Shown here piece by piece: positions 26,105-35,350 of a stretch of 64,000 nt of DNA; position 1 is the stretch's first letter; each line of letters starts with the position of its first letter. The DNA comes from Planctomycetaceae bacterium (GTDB lineage Bacteria > Planctomycetota > Planctomycetia > Planctomycetales > Planctomycetaceae), in contig JAKFUF010000062.1 of assembly GCA_021732845.1 (NCBI GenBank), positions 88,052 to 152,051 of the forward strand, written 5' to 3'. A model generated the notes under the pieces. The model worked only from the letters and a program-made list of their open reading frames with translations, was not told the DNA's origin and did not search any database. Both the position numbers and the translations under genes were made by a program.

Positions 26105-27514
26105 ATGCTCAGCCTGCAATCTCGTCGGGCGCGACTGTGTGACGGCATTTCCCGCCGTGAGCTGCTGCGCGCCGGTGGCTTGAGCTTCGGTGGATTGTCG
26201 CTGGCGGGCCTGTTGGGGAAGCCGGCATTGGCGACCGCCACCGGCGGCGGTGCTGGCAGCGCGAAATCCTGCATCGTCCTGTTCCTGATGGGTGGACCAG
26301 ACCAGCATTCGACGTGGGATCCCAAGCCGGATGCGCCGCCTGAAGTGCGGGGGGCCTTCGCGCCGATTTCGAGCCGGGTGCCCGGCGTGCAGTTCAGCGA
26401 ATTGATGCCGAAACTGGCACAGCGCGCCGACAAGCTGGCGGTGCTGCGGGCAGTCTCCACTGGTGACAACGCCCACTCGTCGAGCGGGTACTACATGCTC
26501 ACCGGTCGGCCACATACGCCGACGAATGTCGAGAATGCGAATCCGGGTTTTCCGAACGACTGGCCGAATTGGGGTTCTGTGGTCCAGCGATTGACGGAGG
26601 CCACCGGACGGCGGAGCGGCGACCTGCCGACTTCGATGCGGCTGCCAAACCACATTTTCAACACCGACGGCTCGACCTGGCCCGGCCAGGATGGCGGCAT
26701 GCTCGGCCACGCCGCCGACCCGTGGCTCTTCCGCTGCGCCCCCGCCGATCCCGGTTTCCGCATCGCCGAGCTGCAACTTCCGGACGACGTCTCGCTGGAC
26801 CGCCTCGCCATCCGCCGCGATCTCGTCCGCGACATCGACCGCCAATCCAAAGTCGCCTCCACGAGCCTGCTCAAAACCTTTGGCGAACATCAGCAACGGG
26901 CGTACGGCGTGCTTTCGTCCGCTGCCTCACGCGGTGCGTTCGACCTGGCGACAGAGTCCGCGGAAACCCGTGCGCGGTACGGAATGACCCAGTTCGGGCA
27001 GAGCTGTCTCTTGGCCCGGCGGCTGGTTGAAGCCAACGTGCGGCTGGTGCAGGTCAACTGGCACCGCGGCCCCGACGAGCCGTCCAGCAACCCCTGCTGG
27101 GATTCGCATACCGATGAAACCAACCGTCTGAAGAACGTGCTTGTTCCGCCCACTGACGACGGCTTTTCGTCCCTGCTGGACGACCTGTCCGACCGCCGGA
27201 TGCTGGACGAAACCCTGGTCGTCTGCATGTCCGAATTCGGCCGGTCACCGCGGCTCAACGGAGCCGGCGGCCGCGACCACTGGGGGTCAGTCTTCTCTGT
27301 CGCGATGGCCGGAGGCGGCATCCGTGGCGGCCTGGTGCATGGCTCGTCCGACGCGCTGGGAGCCTTTCCCCGCTCCGGCCTCGTGCGGCCAGAGGACATC
27401 GTGGCTACGATCTTCCACTGCCTGGGCTACGCTCCCGAGACGGAAATCCACGACCGACAAAACCGCCCCCACGCGATTTGTCAGGGGAAGGTTTTGCAGT
27501 CGCTTGTGGGATGA
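26105..27514 (+). CDS. DUF1501 Tat-exported sulfatase-like protein
   Basis: The 469-residue protein has a twin-arginine signal (SRRELLRAGGLSFGGLSLAGLLG) and the DUF1501 landmarks CIVLFLMGGPDQHSTWDPKPDAP, TGDNAHSSSGYYMLTGRPH, NWGSVVQRL, WDSHTDETNRLKNVL, VVCMSEFGRSPRLNGAGGRDHW and VHGSSDALGAFP. The fold is alkaline-phosphatase/sulfatase-like, but the catalytic CxPSR formylglycine motif is absent. It is a hallmark family of planctomycetes, often paired with DUF1549/DUF1553 cytochromes; none is adjacent here. Confidence 0.93.
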   Translation: MLSLQSRRARLCDGISRRELLRAGGLSFGGLSLAGLLGKPALATATGGGAGSAKSCIVLFLMGGPDQHSTWDPKPDAPPEVRGAFAPISSRVPGVQFSELMPKLAQRADKLAVLRAVSTGDNAHSSSGYYMLTGRPHTPTNVENANPGFPNDWPNWGSVVQRLTEATGRRSGDLPTSMRLPNHIFNTDGSTWPGQDGGMLGHAADPWLFRCAPADPGFRIAELQLPDDVSLDRLAIRRDLVRDIDRQSKVASTSLLKTFGEHQQRAYGVLSSAASRGAFDLATESAETRARYGMTQFGQSCLLARRLVEANVRLVQVNWHRGPDEPSSNPCWDSHTDETNRLKNVLVPPTDDGFSSLLDDLSDRRMLDETLVVCMSEFGRSPRLNGAGGRDHWGSVFSVAMAGGGIRGGLVHGSSDALGAFPRSGLVRPEDIVATIFHCLGYAPETEIHDRQNRPHAICQGKVLQSLVG

Positions 27515-27539
27515 CCTGATCCATCGCAATTGTCTTTCA

Positions 27540-28196
27540 TCAGGCTGTCTCGTCCATCTTGCTGAGCAAGTAGTTCGCGCGGTCAATTCCATCGGTGGAA
27601 CCGTAGCCGCCGAAAAGAGTTGTCAGGCAACCCTCAAGTCCGCAGGTGCATCCTTCTTGATTTGCCACCTCGCGTAGGCTTGCAAGCCAGTTTCCCTCTG
27701 TTCCCAACTTGTGCCGGCAGTAGAAGGCTGACGGCAACGCCCACTGATCTTCGCCATCTTCGGCGAGTGCCTTTTCGTAAGCTACGAGGGCCTCACCAAA
27801 CTGCTCCTGATCGAGCCGAATATCACCCACTTCCAGCCAGCACGTAAGATCGTCTGGATCATGCTCGCCGGCCTTCGTGAAAAGTGCCACCGCCAAATCG
27901 AGATTTCCAGCCCGCCTGGCGGCATTTGCCGCGGCGACGGCGGTTTTCCAATTGGGAGCGTTCCTGTATTGCTGTTCCGTGAGGGCAAATGCTTCTTCAT
28001 AGCGTCCACTTTTTCCGAGCAGCATTGGACGAATGATCTCTGCATAAGGCAGGATGCCGTACGTTTGCTCCAGTGCCTCGAAACTCCGCATCAACCCCTC
28101 AATCCGTGCTTTGTCTTCATCGGAGAGAGTCGAGAAGGGCTCCGGAATTTCCATTGCCGAGTGAAAAATCTCGCGGACTGCATCATCTTGATTCAT
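27540..28196 (-). CDS. Tetratricopeptide-repeat protein
   Basis: About 218 residues from ATG 28196. TPR-like helix pairs are visible: LGKSGRYEEAFALTEQQYRNAPNWKTAV, ANAARRAGNLDLAVALFTKAGEHDPDD and LEVGDIRLDQEQFGEALVAYEKALAEDGED. A short cysteine group (QEGCTCGLEGCL) near residue 190 is unexplained. No signal peptide. It probably mediates protein contacts; partner unknown. The 59-residue upstream extension of the frame is not protein-like. Confidence 0.7.
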   Translation of the reverse strand: MNQDDAVREIFHSAMEIPEPFSTLSDEDKARIEGLMRSFEALEQTYGILPYAEIIRPMLLGKSGRYEEAFALTEQQYRNAPNWKTAVAAANAARRAGNLDLAVALFTKAGEHDPDDLTCWLEVGDIRLDQEQFGEALVAYEKALAEDGEDQWALPSAFYCRHKLGTEGNWLASLREVANQEGCTCGLEGCLTTLFGGYGSTDGIDRANYLLSKMDETA

Positions 28197-28378
28197 GCAA
28201 GCAGAGCCTGGTCTGGGTGAACGCCGGATTAAGGTCGACGCGCTGTGGAACCCGTTGAGTCGAGCCCCTTGAGCCGCCAGCGCATCACGATTTCCACCAT
28301 AGATTTCATCCTCACGTTTGTCGACGATCCAGAATTCTGTGCATAGATTTTGAGGCGATCGCCTCACGTCCATCGAGA

Positions 28379-29968
28379 CTATTTCCGCAGCACCTCAACG
28401 CTCCCACTGCGGCTGAACAGGTCGAGGCCGGCGGAACGTTCGGTGTTCTCGATGACCTGCCGCATCCGGCCCAGAACCGCGAAGACCGCGAAGCGGTCTT
28501 CGTCCTTCACAACGGTGCGGAGGCCCGGCCAGGTACGGCGGGTGCCATCGTGCTCGTCGGTACCTTCCAGGCGAAAATCGTCGAACTCCTCACGACTGAG
28601 GTTGGTGCGGAGGCCGCCGTGATTGGTGATCGCCAAGACTGGAAGTGACTTCCAAGCGGCGGGAGACAGTTCTACTTCGATGCGTCCGGACTGGGTCACG
28701 AGGCGGTGAGCCACGGCGGAAAAGGGTTTTGAGGCCACCAGCCGTGTGTCACCAAAGTCGTTGGAGACGTTGACGGTCCCTTGAATGTCCGCCAAATCAA
28801 GTTGAACCCGGCCGAACTGGGCGTCCAGCCCGTCAGTCACGTTATGAATCTGGACGGCGATCGGTTTTGCCGTCGTGATCTGGCGAATGTTGTCGGCATG
28901 CGAAGTCCCCCCCCTCTCGAAGCCGAATTCCTGCGTGGCGGTGACGGTGACATGCCCGGTTACATCGGCAACGGACTGCAGCGGGAAATTGAGGGACAAC
29001 AGGTTGCCGGTCAACCCGCGCACGGCGAACTGGCCGCGGGCGTCCGAGTCGGTCGAATCCTCATCGAGAATCGTCAATGCGGCTTGAAGCTTTTCCACCA
29101 GCAGGCCGCGCCGCGCTCCGCGGATGCAGACGCTGGCACATTTCGGCACATAGACGGTCAATTCTCCATACCGCTGCCGCATCGAACCGTATTGCCCATC
29201 GCCGCCTTCAGACATCACGGACGCCATAATCACTTTGTTGCTGCCATAGTCCAGCCCCTCCACCGTCAGTTGGTCGATCTCCTTGTCGACGTAATCGCGA
29301 TGAACGGCGTGGGTCTTCTCAAATTGTGCTTGTCGCTCGGAACGCTGCGCCTCGGTCAGCTTCTCACCGTACTTGGCGAGCCACTCCTTGTTGTGGGCAT
29401 CCCACTCGGCACGCGTCTGGCCGGTAAACTCGGCGCGACCGCGTTTATGGACAATCTTCATCGAACGCAGAATGTCGTCCACCGGTTTGTCGTCCGGCGA
29501 GAGCACCAGCTTCTTGAGTTCAACTTTCACCCGTGGCTCATCCCAGCCGATCACGTGCACATGGTTGGCAGTGATCGCCAGCCGCCGTTCCGGTCCCAGT
29601 TCAATCTGGGTGGTTTCAGTCTGCTCGTTGACCGTGGCTCCCTTCACCAACACCCGCTTGCTGTCCATCTCCTTCCGCAGGGCCTCCAACCGCTGCTTCA
29701 GAGCCGCGAGGTCGGTCTGTGCGTCGGTTACCTTCACGCGGCCACGTTCAATGTTGTCCTGCAACGCCTCAAGCTGGCTGACCGTGCGGTCGTATTGTTC
29801 CTTGAACTCCTTCGGAACAAAGTACCAGCCGCTCAGCGTGTTCGAGAGCAGCAAATGATTCGGCGGGGCCTTCGCCGGAGGCCGCTCGGCCTGGCCGAAG
29901 ACGCTGCCCACGAATGAGGAACAGATGAGAAGCAGAGACAGAACGGTGGTGGTGCGTGTGCGAAACAT
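28379..29968 (-). CDS. Exported coiled-coil plus beta-helix (DUF4097-like) protein
   Basis: The 529-residue protein has a signal peptide (MFRTRTTTVLSLLLICSSFVGSVFGQA), then a coiled coil (about residues 55-105, EQYDRTVSQLEALQDNIERGRVKVTDAQTDL region) and a long repetitive beta part (LDAQFGRVQLDLADIQGTVNVSNDFGDTRLV...SGRIEVELS) resembling DUF4097 putative adhesins. It is the third gene behind an ECF sigma factor and a membrane-tethered partner, so it is probably a target or sensor of that system. ATG 29968 precedes the signal; the upstream in-frame extension lies in a heptamer-type repeat (AATGACC units, 29985-30017). Confidence 0.72.
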   Translation of the reverse strand: MFRTRTTTVLSLLLICSSFVGSVFGQAERPPAKAPPNHLLLSNTLSGWYFVPKEFKEQYDRTVSQLEALQDNIERGRVKVTDAQTDLAALKQRLEALRKEMDSKRVLVKGATVNEQTETTQIELGPERRLAITANHVHVIGWDEPRVKVELKKLVLSPDDKPVDDILRSMKIVHKRGRAEFTGQTRAEWDAHNKEWLAKYGEKLTEAQRSERQAQFEKTHAVHRDYVDKEIDQLTVEGLDYGSNKVIMASVMSEGGDGQYGSMRQRYGELTVYVPKCASVCIRGARRGLLVEKLQAALTILDEDSTDSDARGQFAVRGLTGNLLSLNFPLQSVADVTGHVTVTATQEFGFERGGTSHADNIRQITTAKPIAVQIHNVTDGLDAQFGRVQLDLADIQGTVNVSNDFGDTRLVASKPFSAVAHRLVTQSGRIEVELSPAAWKSLPVLAITNHGGLRTNLSREEFDDFRLEGTDEHDGTRRTWPGLRTVVKDEDRFAVFAVLGRMRQVIENTERSAGLDLFSRSGSVEVLRK

Positions 29969-30037
29969 GGGAAACTCCTGGGGGAATGACCAATGACCAA
30001 TGAAACAATGACCAATCGCCCCACGATCGACGCATTT

Positions 30038-30058
30038 GTCATTTGTCATTTGTCATTA
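30038..30058. repeat. Short GTCATTT heptamer array
   Basis: Three units of GTCATTT, the third imperfect, directly beside the stop codon of the anti-sigma-like gene. Same unit as the arrays at 516-564 and 4211-4252. Confidence 0.75.
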
Positions 30059-30068
30059 GGTCATTGAC

Positions 30069-30542
30069 TCATTGCTTCAGCCTAAATTCCTCCAGCGTCT
30101 GCCGGACTTCGCGGCGAAGTTCGGCGAGCGCCAGAGCGTCAGTGGTTTGTGACAACCGCAGGTCGGCTTGGCGCAGGTCGGCGTCAATTTGCTGGAGACC
30201 TGACTCATACAGCGAAGTCTGGGTGACCTTCGAATACGTTCGGGAGGGCTCGGCCAAGGTGATGATCGCGGGCAACTCGGGACCGCGCGGCGGCTGCGAC
30301 AGGATCACGCACACCGCAACCGAAGCGGCGGCGACCACCAAGGCAGACACGATCTGCCCAGCCCAATTTCCCCTGTGGAGTGGCGGCTCTGATGTGACTC
30401 CTGTTGGATTCGTGGCGAGCGCCGATGCCTGAGCGATCAGCCTGGCGACACTTTCCGGTGTCGGCTGCCCCGCGCGGGCCTGCCGGATGGCAGTCTCCAA
30501 ATCCGGCGGCAGCGGCCGCGGCGGCAGTTCTTCGGGAATCAT
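30069..30542 (-). CDS. Single-pass membrane protein, candidate anti-sigma factor
   Basis: The 157-residue product has a soluble N-terminus, one membrane helix (AGQIVSALVVAAASVAVCVIL, about residues 61-81) and a helical outer part ending in a coiled-coil-like segment. Its ATG overlaps the stop of the ECF sigma gene by four bases (30539-30542). Position and topology fit a membrane anti-sigma factor, but I see no ZAS/HxxxCxxC motif, so the role is inferred from context. Confidence 0.65.
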   Translation of the reverse strand: MIPEELPPRPLPPDLETAIRQARAGQPTPESVARLIAQASALATNPTGVTSEPPLHRGNWAGQIVSALVVAAASVAVCVILSQPPRGPELPAIITLAEPSRTYSKVTQTSLYESGLQQIDADLRQADLRLSQTTDALALAELRREVRQTLEEFRLKQ

Positions 30543-31066
30543 CGGTTTGTCTCCATTCCAAGATGTTCCGCGCGTTCAAAGGCGGCGGATAGCCGCTGCC
30601 GGGCCATGCTGAGGGCTTTGGCAACGGCTCCCGGAGAAATCTCCAGCATCTGCGCGATCTGGGGCTGGGAGAGATCTTCAAAGTAGACCAGACAGAAGAC
30701 CTCCGCCTCGCGCGGCGGCAGCGTAGTCAGCGCCTGCCGCAGCCGCAGTTCCAGCTCGGCGGCGACCAAATGCTCGTGTGGCTCAAAGCCGCCCGGTCGC
30801 CTCGTGCGGGCTTCGATATCCGTGGCTTCCAGGGCAATGGTGGATTTGCGCCGCCGCAGGCAGTCGATCGCCCGGCGCGTGGCCATTGTCCGCAGCAGCC
30901 CCGCCACCTGCCCGCCGAGTTCGGTGAACCGGCCGGAACGAAAGACTTCGACAAACACTTCCTGAGCCACCTCGTCCGCGTCGGCCGAATTCGCGACGAC
31001 ACGCATCGCCGCCGCCAGAACGGCGGAGGCATGCGTCGCCACGAATTCAGCCCAGGTCACGCTCAT
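30539..31066 (-). CDS. ECF-type RNA polymerase sigma factor
   Basis: The 175-residue protein has sigma region 2 (AAAMRVVANSADADEVAQEVFVEVFRS, then LLRTMATRRAIDCLRRRK) and region 4 (LTTLPPREAEVFCLVYFEDLSQPQIAQMLEISPGAVAKALSMARQRL). It directs polymerase to extracytoplasmic-stress promoters. It heads a three-gene operon with the membrane protein and the exported beta-helix protein, the usual sigma/anti-sigma/target arrangement. Confidence 0.93.
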   Translation of the reverse strand: MSVTWAEFVATHASAVLAAAMRVVANSADADEVAQEVFVEVFRSGRFTELGGQVAGLLRTMATRRAIDCLRRRKSTIALEATDIEARTRRPGGFEPHEHLVAAELELRLRQALTTLPPREAEVFCLVYFEDLSQPQIAQMLEISPGAVAKALSMARQRLSAAFERAEHLGMETNR

Positions 31067-31299
31067 TTCGTCTCAACTTCGGAGGAGTCTGCTTTGACTG
31101 CTGCCAAGATATCGAGGCGAGGGGGCTGAGGATTACCCTGAATTTTACGGAAATTTCTTCGAGCGCATTGAGCCACGCAACGGTCGTTGACCGTCAGCAC
31201 AGCGGTTGTCGCGCGGTTGGCATTGGCGTTAAGCTGACCCTGTCGAAAGGTTCGTAACGATAGACTCCCCAACGCAGGAATGACGATTGCGACAAATGT

Positions 31300-31453
31300 G
31301 AATTTCAGATTTCAGATTTCAAATTTCACAGTCGGTTCAGCGGGCTCGAACCCCAGATCAAATCCCTGGCGTGGAGCGTGACTTCATCCCGACCAAGTTG
31401 TGTTCGAAACTCGGCAGGCCACTGTGAAATTTGAAATCTGAAATTTGAAATTC
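31300..31453. repeat. ~150-bp element with 33-bp terminal inverted repeats
   Basis: The left arm at 31300-31332 (starts GAATTTCAGATTTCAG, ends ATTTCACAGT) and the right arm at 31421-31453 are inverted complements with one mismatch in 33. The 88-base interior contains GGGCTCGAACCCC. A related element lies at 35055-35197, and fragments at 16206 and 19102. It fills most of the 31067-31507 gap; the right arm reaches within about 55 bases of the ALDH start. Confidence 0.85.
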
Positions 31454-31507
31454 CCATTCGGTCACCCAGTGACTTTTGTCACGCGCGTCAGCCGTGCCCG
31501 ACTTGGA

Positions 31508-32938
31508 ATGAGGTTCCCGATGCGGATGTTTTTCAGCGGCCAGTGGCAGGACAAATCCGAAACGATTCCGGTGACCAACCCGTTCAATGGGGCGGTGATC
31601 GACACTGTGCCACGGGGCACGGCGGCGGACGTCGACACGGCGCTGAAGTCGCTGCAGGCGGGCGCGGCCATCATGCGAAAAATGCCCGCCTACGACCGCA
31701 GCAAGATCCTGCGCAAGGCGGCGCAGCTCATGACCGAGCGCGAGGCTGAACTCGGCCGGATCATCAGCAGCGAGGAGGGCAAGATTCTCGCCGAGGGGGT
31801 GCTGGAAGCCAGCCGCGCCAAGGAGACCATCGACAACTCGGCCGACGCCGCCAAACTGGTCGTGGGCGAAATGATCCCCCTGGACGCCGCCCCTGGCGCC
31901 AAAAACAAGCTCGGGTTCACGCTCCGCGTCCCCTGTGGCATCGTCGCCGCCATCACCCCCTTCAACTTCCCCCTCAACCTCGTGGCTCACAAGGTGGGGC
32001 CTGCCATCGCGGCGGGAAACGCCGTCATCATCAAGCCCGCCAGCGACACCCCGCTCTCCGCGCTCAAACTTGTCGAAATTCTGCTGGAATCCGGACTGCC
32101 ACCAGAAGCCATCGCCTGCATCACTGGCGGCGGCGGCGAGATCGGCAAAGCGCTCGCCACCGACAAACGGGTCCGCAAGATCAGCTTCACCGGCAGCTAC
32201 GAAGTGGGCGACTCCATCTGCCGGATGGCGGGCGTCAAACGGGTGACGATGGAACTGGGCAGCAACAGCCCCGTGATCATCATGGACGACGCCGATCTGG
32301 AAAAGGCGGCCCAACTCGTCACGATGTCTGGCTTCGCCAACGCCGGCCAGGTGTGCATCTCCGCCCAGCGAATCCTGACCTCCGGCAAGATCTACGGCGA
32401 CTTCCTCGACCTCCTCAAGCCCAAAGTCGAAGCCCTGACCACCGGCGACCAGTTGGCGTCCGGCACGAAAATGGGTCCGATGATCCGCGAGCGCGATGCG
32501 ATCCGTGTCCAGAATTGGATCGAAGAAGCCGTGGGCGCGGGAGCCAGGGTTGTGACCGGCGGCCAGCGAGCCGGAACCATGCACGCCCCGACCGTCGTGG
32601 CCGATGTCGCGCCGAGCATGAAAATCAGTTGTGACGAACTGTTTGGTCCGGCAGTGGCTGTGACCAAGTTCAGCGACATCAACGAGGCGATCGCCCTCGC
32701 CAACCAGAGCCAGTACGGACTGGCCGCCAGCATCTTCACCCAAGACATCGACCGGGCCATGAAGTTTGCCCGCGAGGTCGACAGCGGCAACCTGCACATC
32801 AACTGGGGCACCCAGTGGCGGGCCGACTTGATGCCCTACGGCGGACTCAAGGACAGCGGCATGGGGAAAGAAGGCCCGCGCCATGCGATTCGTGAAATGA
32901 CCGAGGAAAAAATGGTGGTGCTGCACCTGGCGGAATAG
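31508..32938 (+). CDS. Aldehyde dehydrogenase (NAD(P)-dependent, MMSDH/GapN-like)
   Basis: The 476-residue enzyme has the family core in order: GIVAAITPFNFPLNL, NAVIIKPASDTPLSA, ISFTGSYEVG (cofactor), catalytic Glu in MELGSNSP and nucleophile Cys in FANAGQVCISAQRI, then GDQLASGTKMGP and DELFGPAVAV. It oxidises an aldehyde to acid or acyl-CoA; the substrate is not deducible. In-frame ATGs at 31508, 31520 and 31526 are all possible; I list the first. Confidence 0.93.
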   Translation: MRFPMRMFFSGQWQDKSETIPVTNPFNGAVIDTVPRGTAADVDTALKSLQAGAAIMRKMPAYDRSKILRKAAQLMTEREAELGRIISSEEGKILAEGVLEASRAKETIDNSADAAKLVVGEMIPLDAAPGAKNKLGFTLRVPCGIVAAITPFNFPLNLVAHKVGPAIAAGNAVIIKPASDTPLSALKLVEILLESGLPPEAIACITGGGGEIGKALATDKRVRKISFTGSYEVGDSICRMAGVKRVTMELGSNSPVIIMDDADLEKAAQLVTMSGFANAGQVCISAQRILTSGKIYGDFLDLLKPKVEALTTGDQLASGTKMGPMIRERDAIRVQNWIEEAVGAGARVVTGGQRAGTMHAPTVVADVAPSMKISCDELFGPAVAVTKFSDINEAIALANQSQYGLAASIFTQDIDRAMKFAREVDSGNLHINWGTQWRADLMPYGGLKDSGMGKEGPRHAIREMTEEKMVVLHLAE

Positions 32939-33040
32939 TGTGTCGCCATCGTGACAAGCTGGCAGTTTTTTAATCCGGAGGAGGAAGCACCGGTCAGTCA
33001 CTGCGCGATGGACCGGAGGGCTTGCGCAGTGCCACTCAAA

Positions 33041-33212
33041 GGACCGGACAGAGAATAAAATCTCGCTTCAAGGTGCGGACCGAAGGCCGGTCTTGTGCCA
33101 CGAGAAGGGGGAACCACGAATTTTCACGAATACGACGAATTTCACGAATGACACCTGGCCAATGACACCTGGCCAATGACAACGAGCAGGATTTCCTCAC
33201 CCGTGAGACGGA
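33041..33212 (+). repeat. Dispersed intergenic element, partial copy C
   Basis: Starts GGACCGGACAGAGAATAAA and follows copy A through CCGAAGGCCGGTCTT, GAGAAGGGGG and CCACGAATTTTCACGAAT, but the second half is lost after about 33150 and replaced by a 14-bp direct repeat (AATGACACCTGGCC twice). The rest of the 32939-33354 gap shows no gene. Confidence 0.75.
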
Positions 33213-33354
33213 TGACATTACCTTTGGTCGCTGACAGTGGCTCGCCATTTGATTGCCAACTGCCGGTGGGACTGGTAAGACTGCGTTCACAGCAAAGCAG
33301 AGTCCCCGACGGATTTGGAAGATTGTCTGTCATCCCAATTCCTGGAGTTGAGAC

Positions 33355-34131
33355 GTGAATCAGCCCTCTGAGACCACTGAGACGATCACTCGACGCGACT
33401 TTACGCACCAGGCGCTGGGTTCATTGCTGGCGTTCTCCTTCATGCAGTGGGCCGCTGGCCGCGATCTGTTCGCCGACAACGTCAAGCCGCCGGTCACCAA
33501 GTGGCTCAGCGAAGTCAACCAACTCGGCTGGGACTTGAAAGGCCAGATGCTGAAGCAGACGGAATGGCAGAAGCAGATCGAAACGCTGTACACGAAGGCC
33601 GATGTGCCCTCGTTTCTCAAGCTGATCGACTTCGAAAAGCTGACGAAAGATCTGAAACTGGAAGACCATGGCGAGAAGAGCCTGCGGGTCAAGTTTCCCC
33701 AGGTGGAGGGGATCCCCGCCAAACTGGCGTTCGGTCAGCAGATCTTCGCGCTCAAGCAGGGTGCGTCCGTCGTGCCGCATGGCCACAACAACATGGCCAC
33801 CGCGTTTCTGATGCTGGACGGCGAGTTTCACGGCCGGCATTACGACCGGGTGCAGGATGAGAAGGAACACATCCTCATCCGGCCAACCATCGACCGAAAA
33901 TTCACGCTGGGCGAGTGTTCGACGGTGTCCGACGACAAAGACAATGTGCATTGGTTCAAAGCATTGTCGCCCACCGCGTTCATTTACAACATCCATGTGA
34001 TGGATGTGCGGCCGGGCAGCAAGCTGACCACCGGTCGGGTGTACCTCGACCCCAACGGTGAAAAGCTGGGTGACGGATTGATCCGCGCCAAACGGGTCGA
34101 TTATGACACCGTTCACAAGTTGTACGGTTGA
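33355..34131 (+). CDS. Tat-exported cupin-like hypothetical protein
   Basis: The 258-residue protein starts at GTG 33355 with a GGAG site 7 bases upstream. An N-terminal TRRDFTHQALGSLLAFSFMQWAAG is a twin-arginine signal. The middle region KQGASVVPHGHNNMATAFLMLDGEFHGRHYDRV carries a cupin-like His pattern (HGH...H), suggesting a metal-binding beta-barrel. I do not recognise a named family. Export in folded form suggests a bound metal. Confidence 0.72.
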   Translation: MNQPSETTETITRRDFTHQALGSLLAFSFMQWAAGRDLFADNVKPPVTKWLSEVNQLGWDLKGQMLKQTEWQKQIETLYTKADVPSFLKLIDFEKLTKDLKLEDHGEKSLRVKFPQVEGIPAKLAFGQQIFALKQGASVVPHGHNNMATAFLMLDGEFHGRHYDRVQDEKEHILIRPTIDRKFTLGECSTVSDDKDNVHWFKALSPTAFIYNIHVMDVRPGSKLTTGRVYLDPNGEKLGDGLIRAKRVDYDTVHKLYG

Positions 34132-34453
34132 CCCGACGATGCCGGCGCGTTTGCCGCATGCTGTCAGACTGAAAAATTCTTCAGGGAATCTGACGAACAA
34201 CGTGAACCCTGCGGCCGTGCTCGCCGTTGGACCTCAAGAGATTAACGCCGGCACGGACTGGGGATCCCAATCCGTGTGCTGGCGTATTGCCATTTCGCCC
34301 TTTACTACCTAGGCTTGCGCGAATTCAGGACACCGGCCGTGGATTGGAGGCCAGGCCTTCAATCCGGTCTGCAGCGTGTGTGTCAAAATCGTGCATTGTT
34401 TCCAGGTGTCGCCATTTCGAGACACGCCGAGCCGTCCGAGTTGAGTACCTGCC
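34132..34453. other. Gene-free stretch, no recognisable feature
   Basis: 322 bases between the cupin-like gene and pspA. Short reading frames have no protein-like pattern. No sigma54-type promoter for pspA (as found in enterics) is visible. Confidence 0.5.
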
Positions 34454-35008
34454 ATGCACTTTTTCAGCCGCACCAGCGATATCATCAGCCGCAGCTTGAC
34501 GGACATCCTGATCGGAGAAGCGAATCCGCTTCAGGCGATCACCCAGGTTGAGAGCGAAATCGAGCAGGGGGTCGCCGGGGTGCGGCGCTGTGTGCAGACA
34601 GCACAGGCGAACGAACAGCGTCTGCTGACGGAACTCGAAGAGTATCAGAAGCAGTCGGTGCAGTGGGGGCACAGCGCGCGGTCCTCGCTCGCGGCGGGAC
34701 ATGAAGACGACGCCCGCACCGCCCTGCGGCGACGGCACGAGATGGATGACTTGATCGCTGGTCTCAGGCAGGAGCATGTCAGCGCCGTTGCCACCCGCGA
34801 GCAGTTGACGACAACCCTCCGCGCGGTTGAGGCCCGTCTGGCCGAGGCCCGGCGCCTGCGGCAGCAGATCGAAGAGGGCTCGATTCCGCAGGCGACGGCC
34901 GCCACGCAGAATTCTGCCTACAACGGCGACAACTGGGACCAGTCGCGCGCCGCGGATGTCGAAGCCGAGCTGGCGGCGATGCGGCAGGAACTGGACCAGT
35001 CGCGGTAG
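34454..35008 (+). CDS. pspA: PspA/IM30 family membrane-stress protein
   Basis: The 184-residue protein is almost wholly coiled coil. It opens like PspA (SRTSDIISRSLTDILIGEANPLQAITQVESEIEQGV) and continues with long heptad runs (TREQLTTTLRAVEARLAEARRLRQQIEEG). It is shorter than the usual ~220 residues, with a truncated C-terminal helix. The family coats and stabilises damaged membranes as ESCRT-III-like rods. It stands alone here, without pspF or pspBC. Confidence 0.82.
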   Translation: MHFFSRTSDIISRSLTDILIGEANPLQAITQVESEIEQGVAGVRRCVQTAQANEQRLLTELEEYQKQSVQWGHSARSSLAAGHEDDARTALRRRHEMDDLIAGLRQEHVSAVATREQLTTTLRAVEARLAEARRLRQQIEEGSIPQATAATQNSAYNGDNWDQSRAADVEAELAAMRQELDQSR

Positions 35009-35054
35009 CTGTCTTCGGCGGCGGTTCATGCATGTTATCGACAAAATTAATATC

Positions 35055-35197
35055 AAATTTAAGATTTAAAATTTCACAGTCTGTACATCGGCCTCGAACC
35101 GACTGATAACTCTTTGCGGTGCAGTCAGGTACTGTCCGCTTGAAAATCAGACGTTTCCAAAAGCGTTTTACTGTGAAATCTGAAATCTGAAATTCTG
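35055..35197. repeat. Second AATTTCA-type inverted-repeat element
   Basis: Left arm about 35055-35080 (ends ATTTCACAGT) and right arm 35170-35197 (starts ACTGTGAAATCTGAAATC) are complementary with some divergence; the interior shares CCTCGAACC with the 31300 element and TCAGACGTTTCC with the 19102 fragment. It occupies most of the gap after pspA. Confidence 0.75.
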
Positions 35198-35280
35198 TCT
35201 AAATCAGAGGCTTTTTTCGGACTCATCGCCGACAGTCATCACGTCTACAACGAGCAACCCCCACAACGGCCAAACGAACG

Positions 35281-35304
35281 CGGCCCGCGCTGTCGCGCGG
35301 GCCG
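35281..35304 (-). terminator. GC-rich hairpin after the PpiC gene
   Basis: CGGCCCGCGC (35281-35290) pairs with GCGCGGGCCG (35295-35304) around TGTC, 47 bases beyond the minus-strand stop codon. A 10-bp stem with a 4-base loop and a weak T-rich follow-up suggests an intrinsic terminator. Confidence 0.65.
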
Positions 35305-35350
35305 CTGGTCAATCTCGCTCAGTTGATCTCACTTTGTCAGGAGATCTGTT

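Noticed and set aside
31358..33001. 547-codon minus-strand frame opposite the aldehyde dehydrogenase
   Set aside because: Antisense shadow; the plus strand has every ALDH motif.
34517..34532. GAAGCGAATCCGCTTC palindrome as a further regulon site
   Set aside because: It lies inside the pspA coding region, has different arms, and the core GCGAATCCG also occurs by chance in the DUF1501 gene near 26528.
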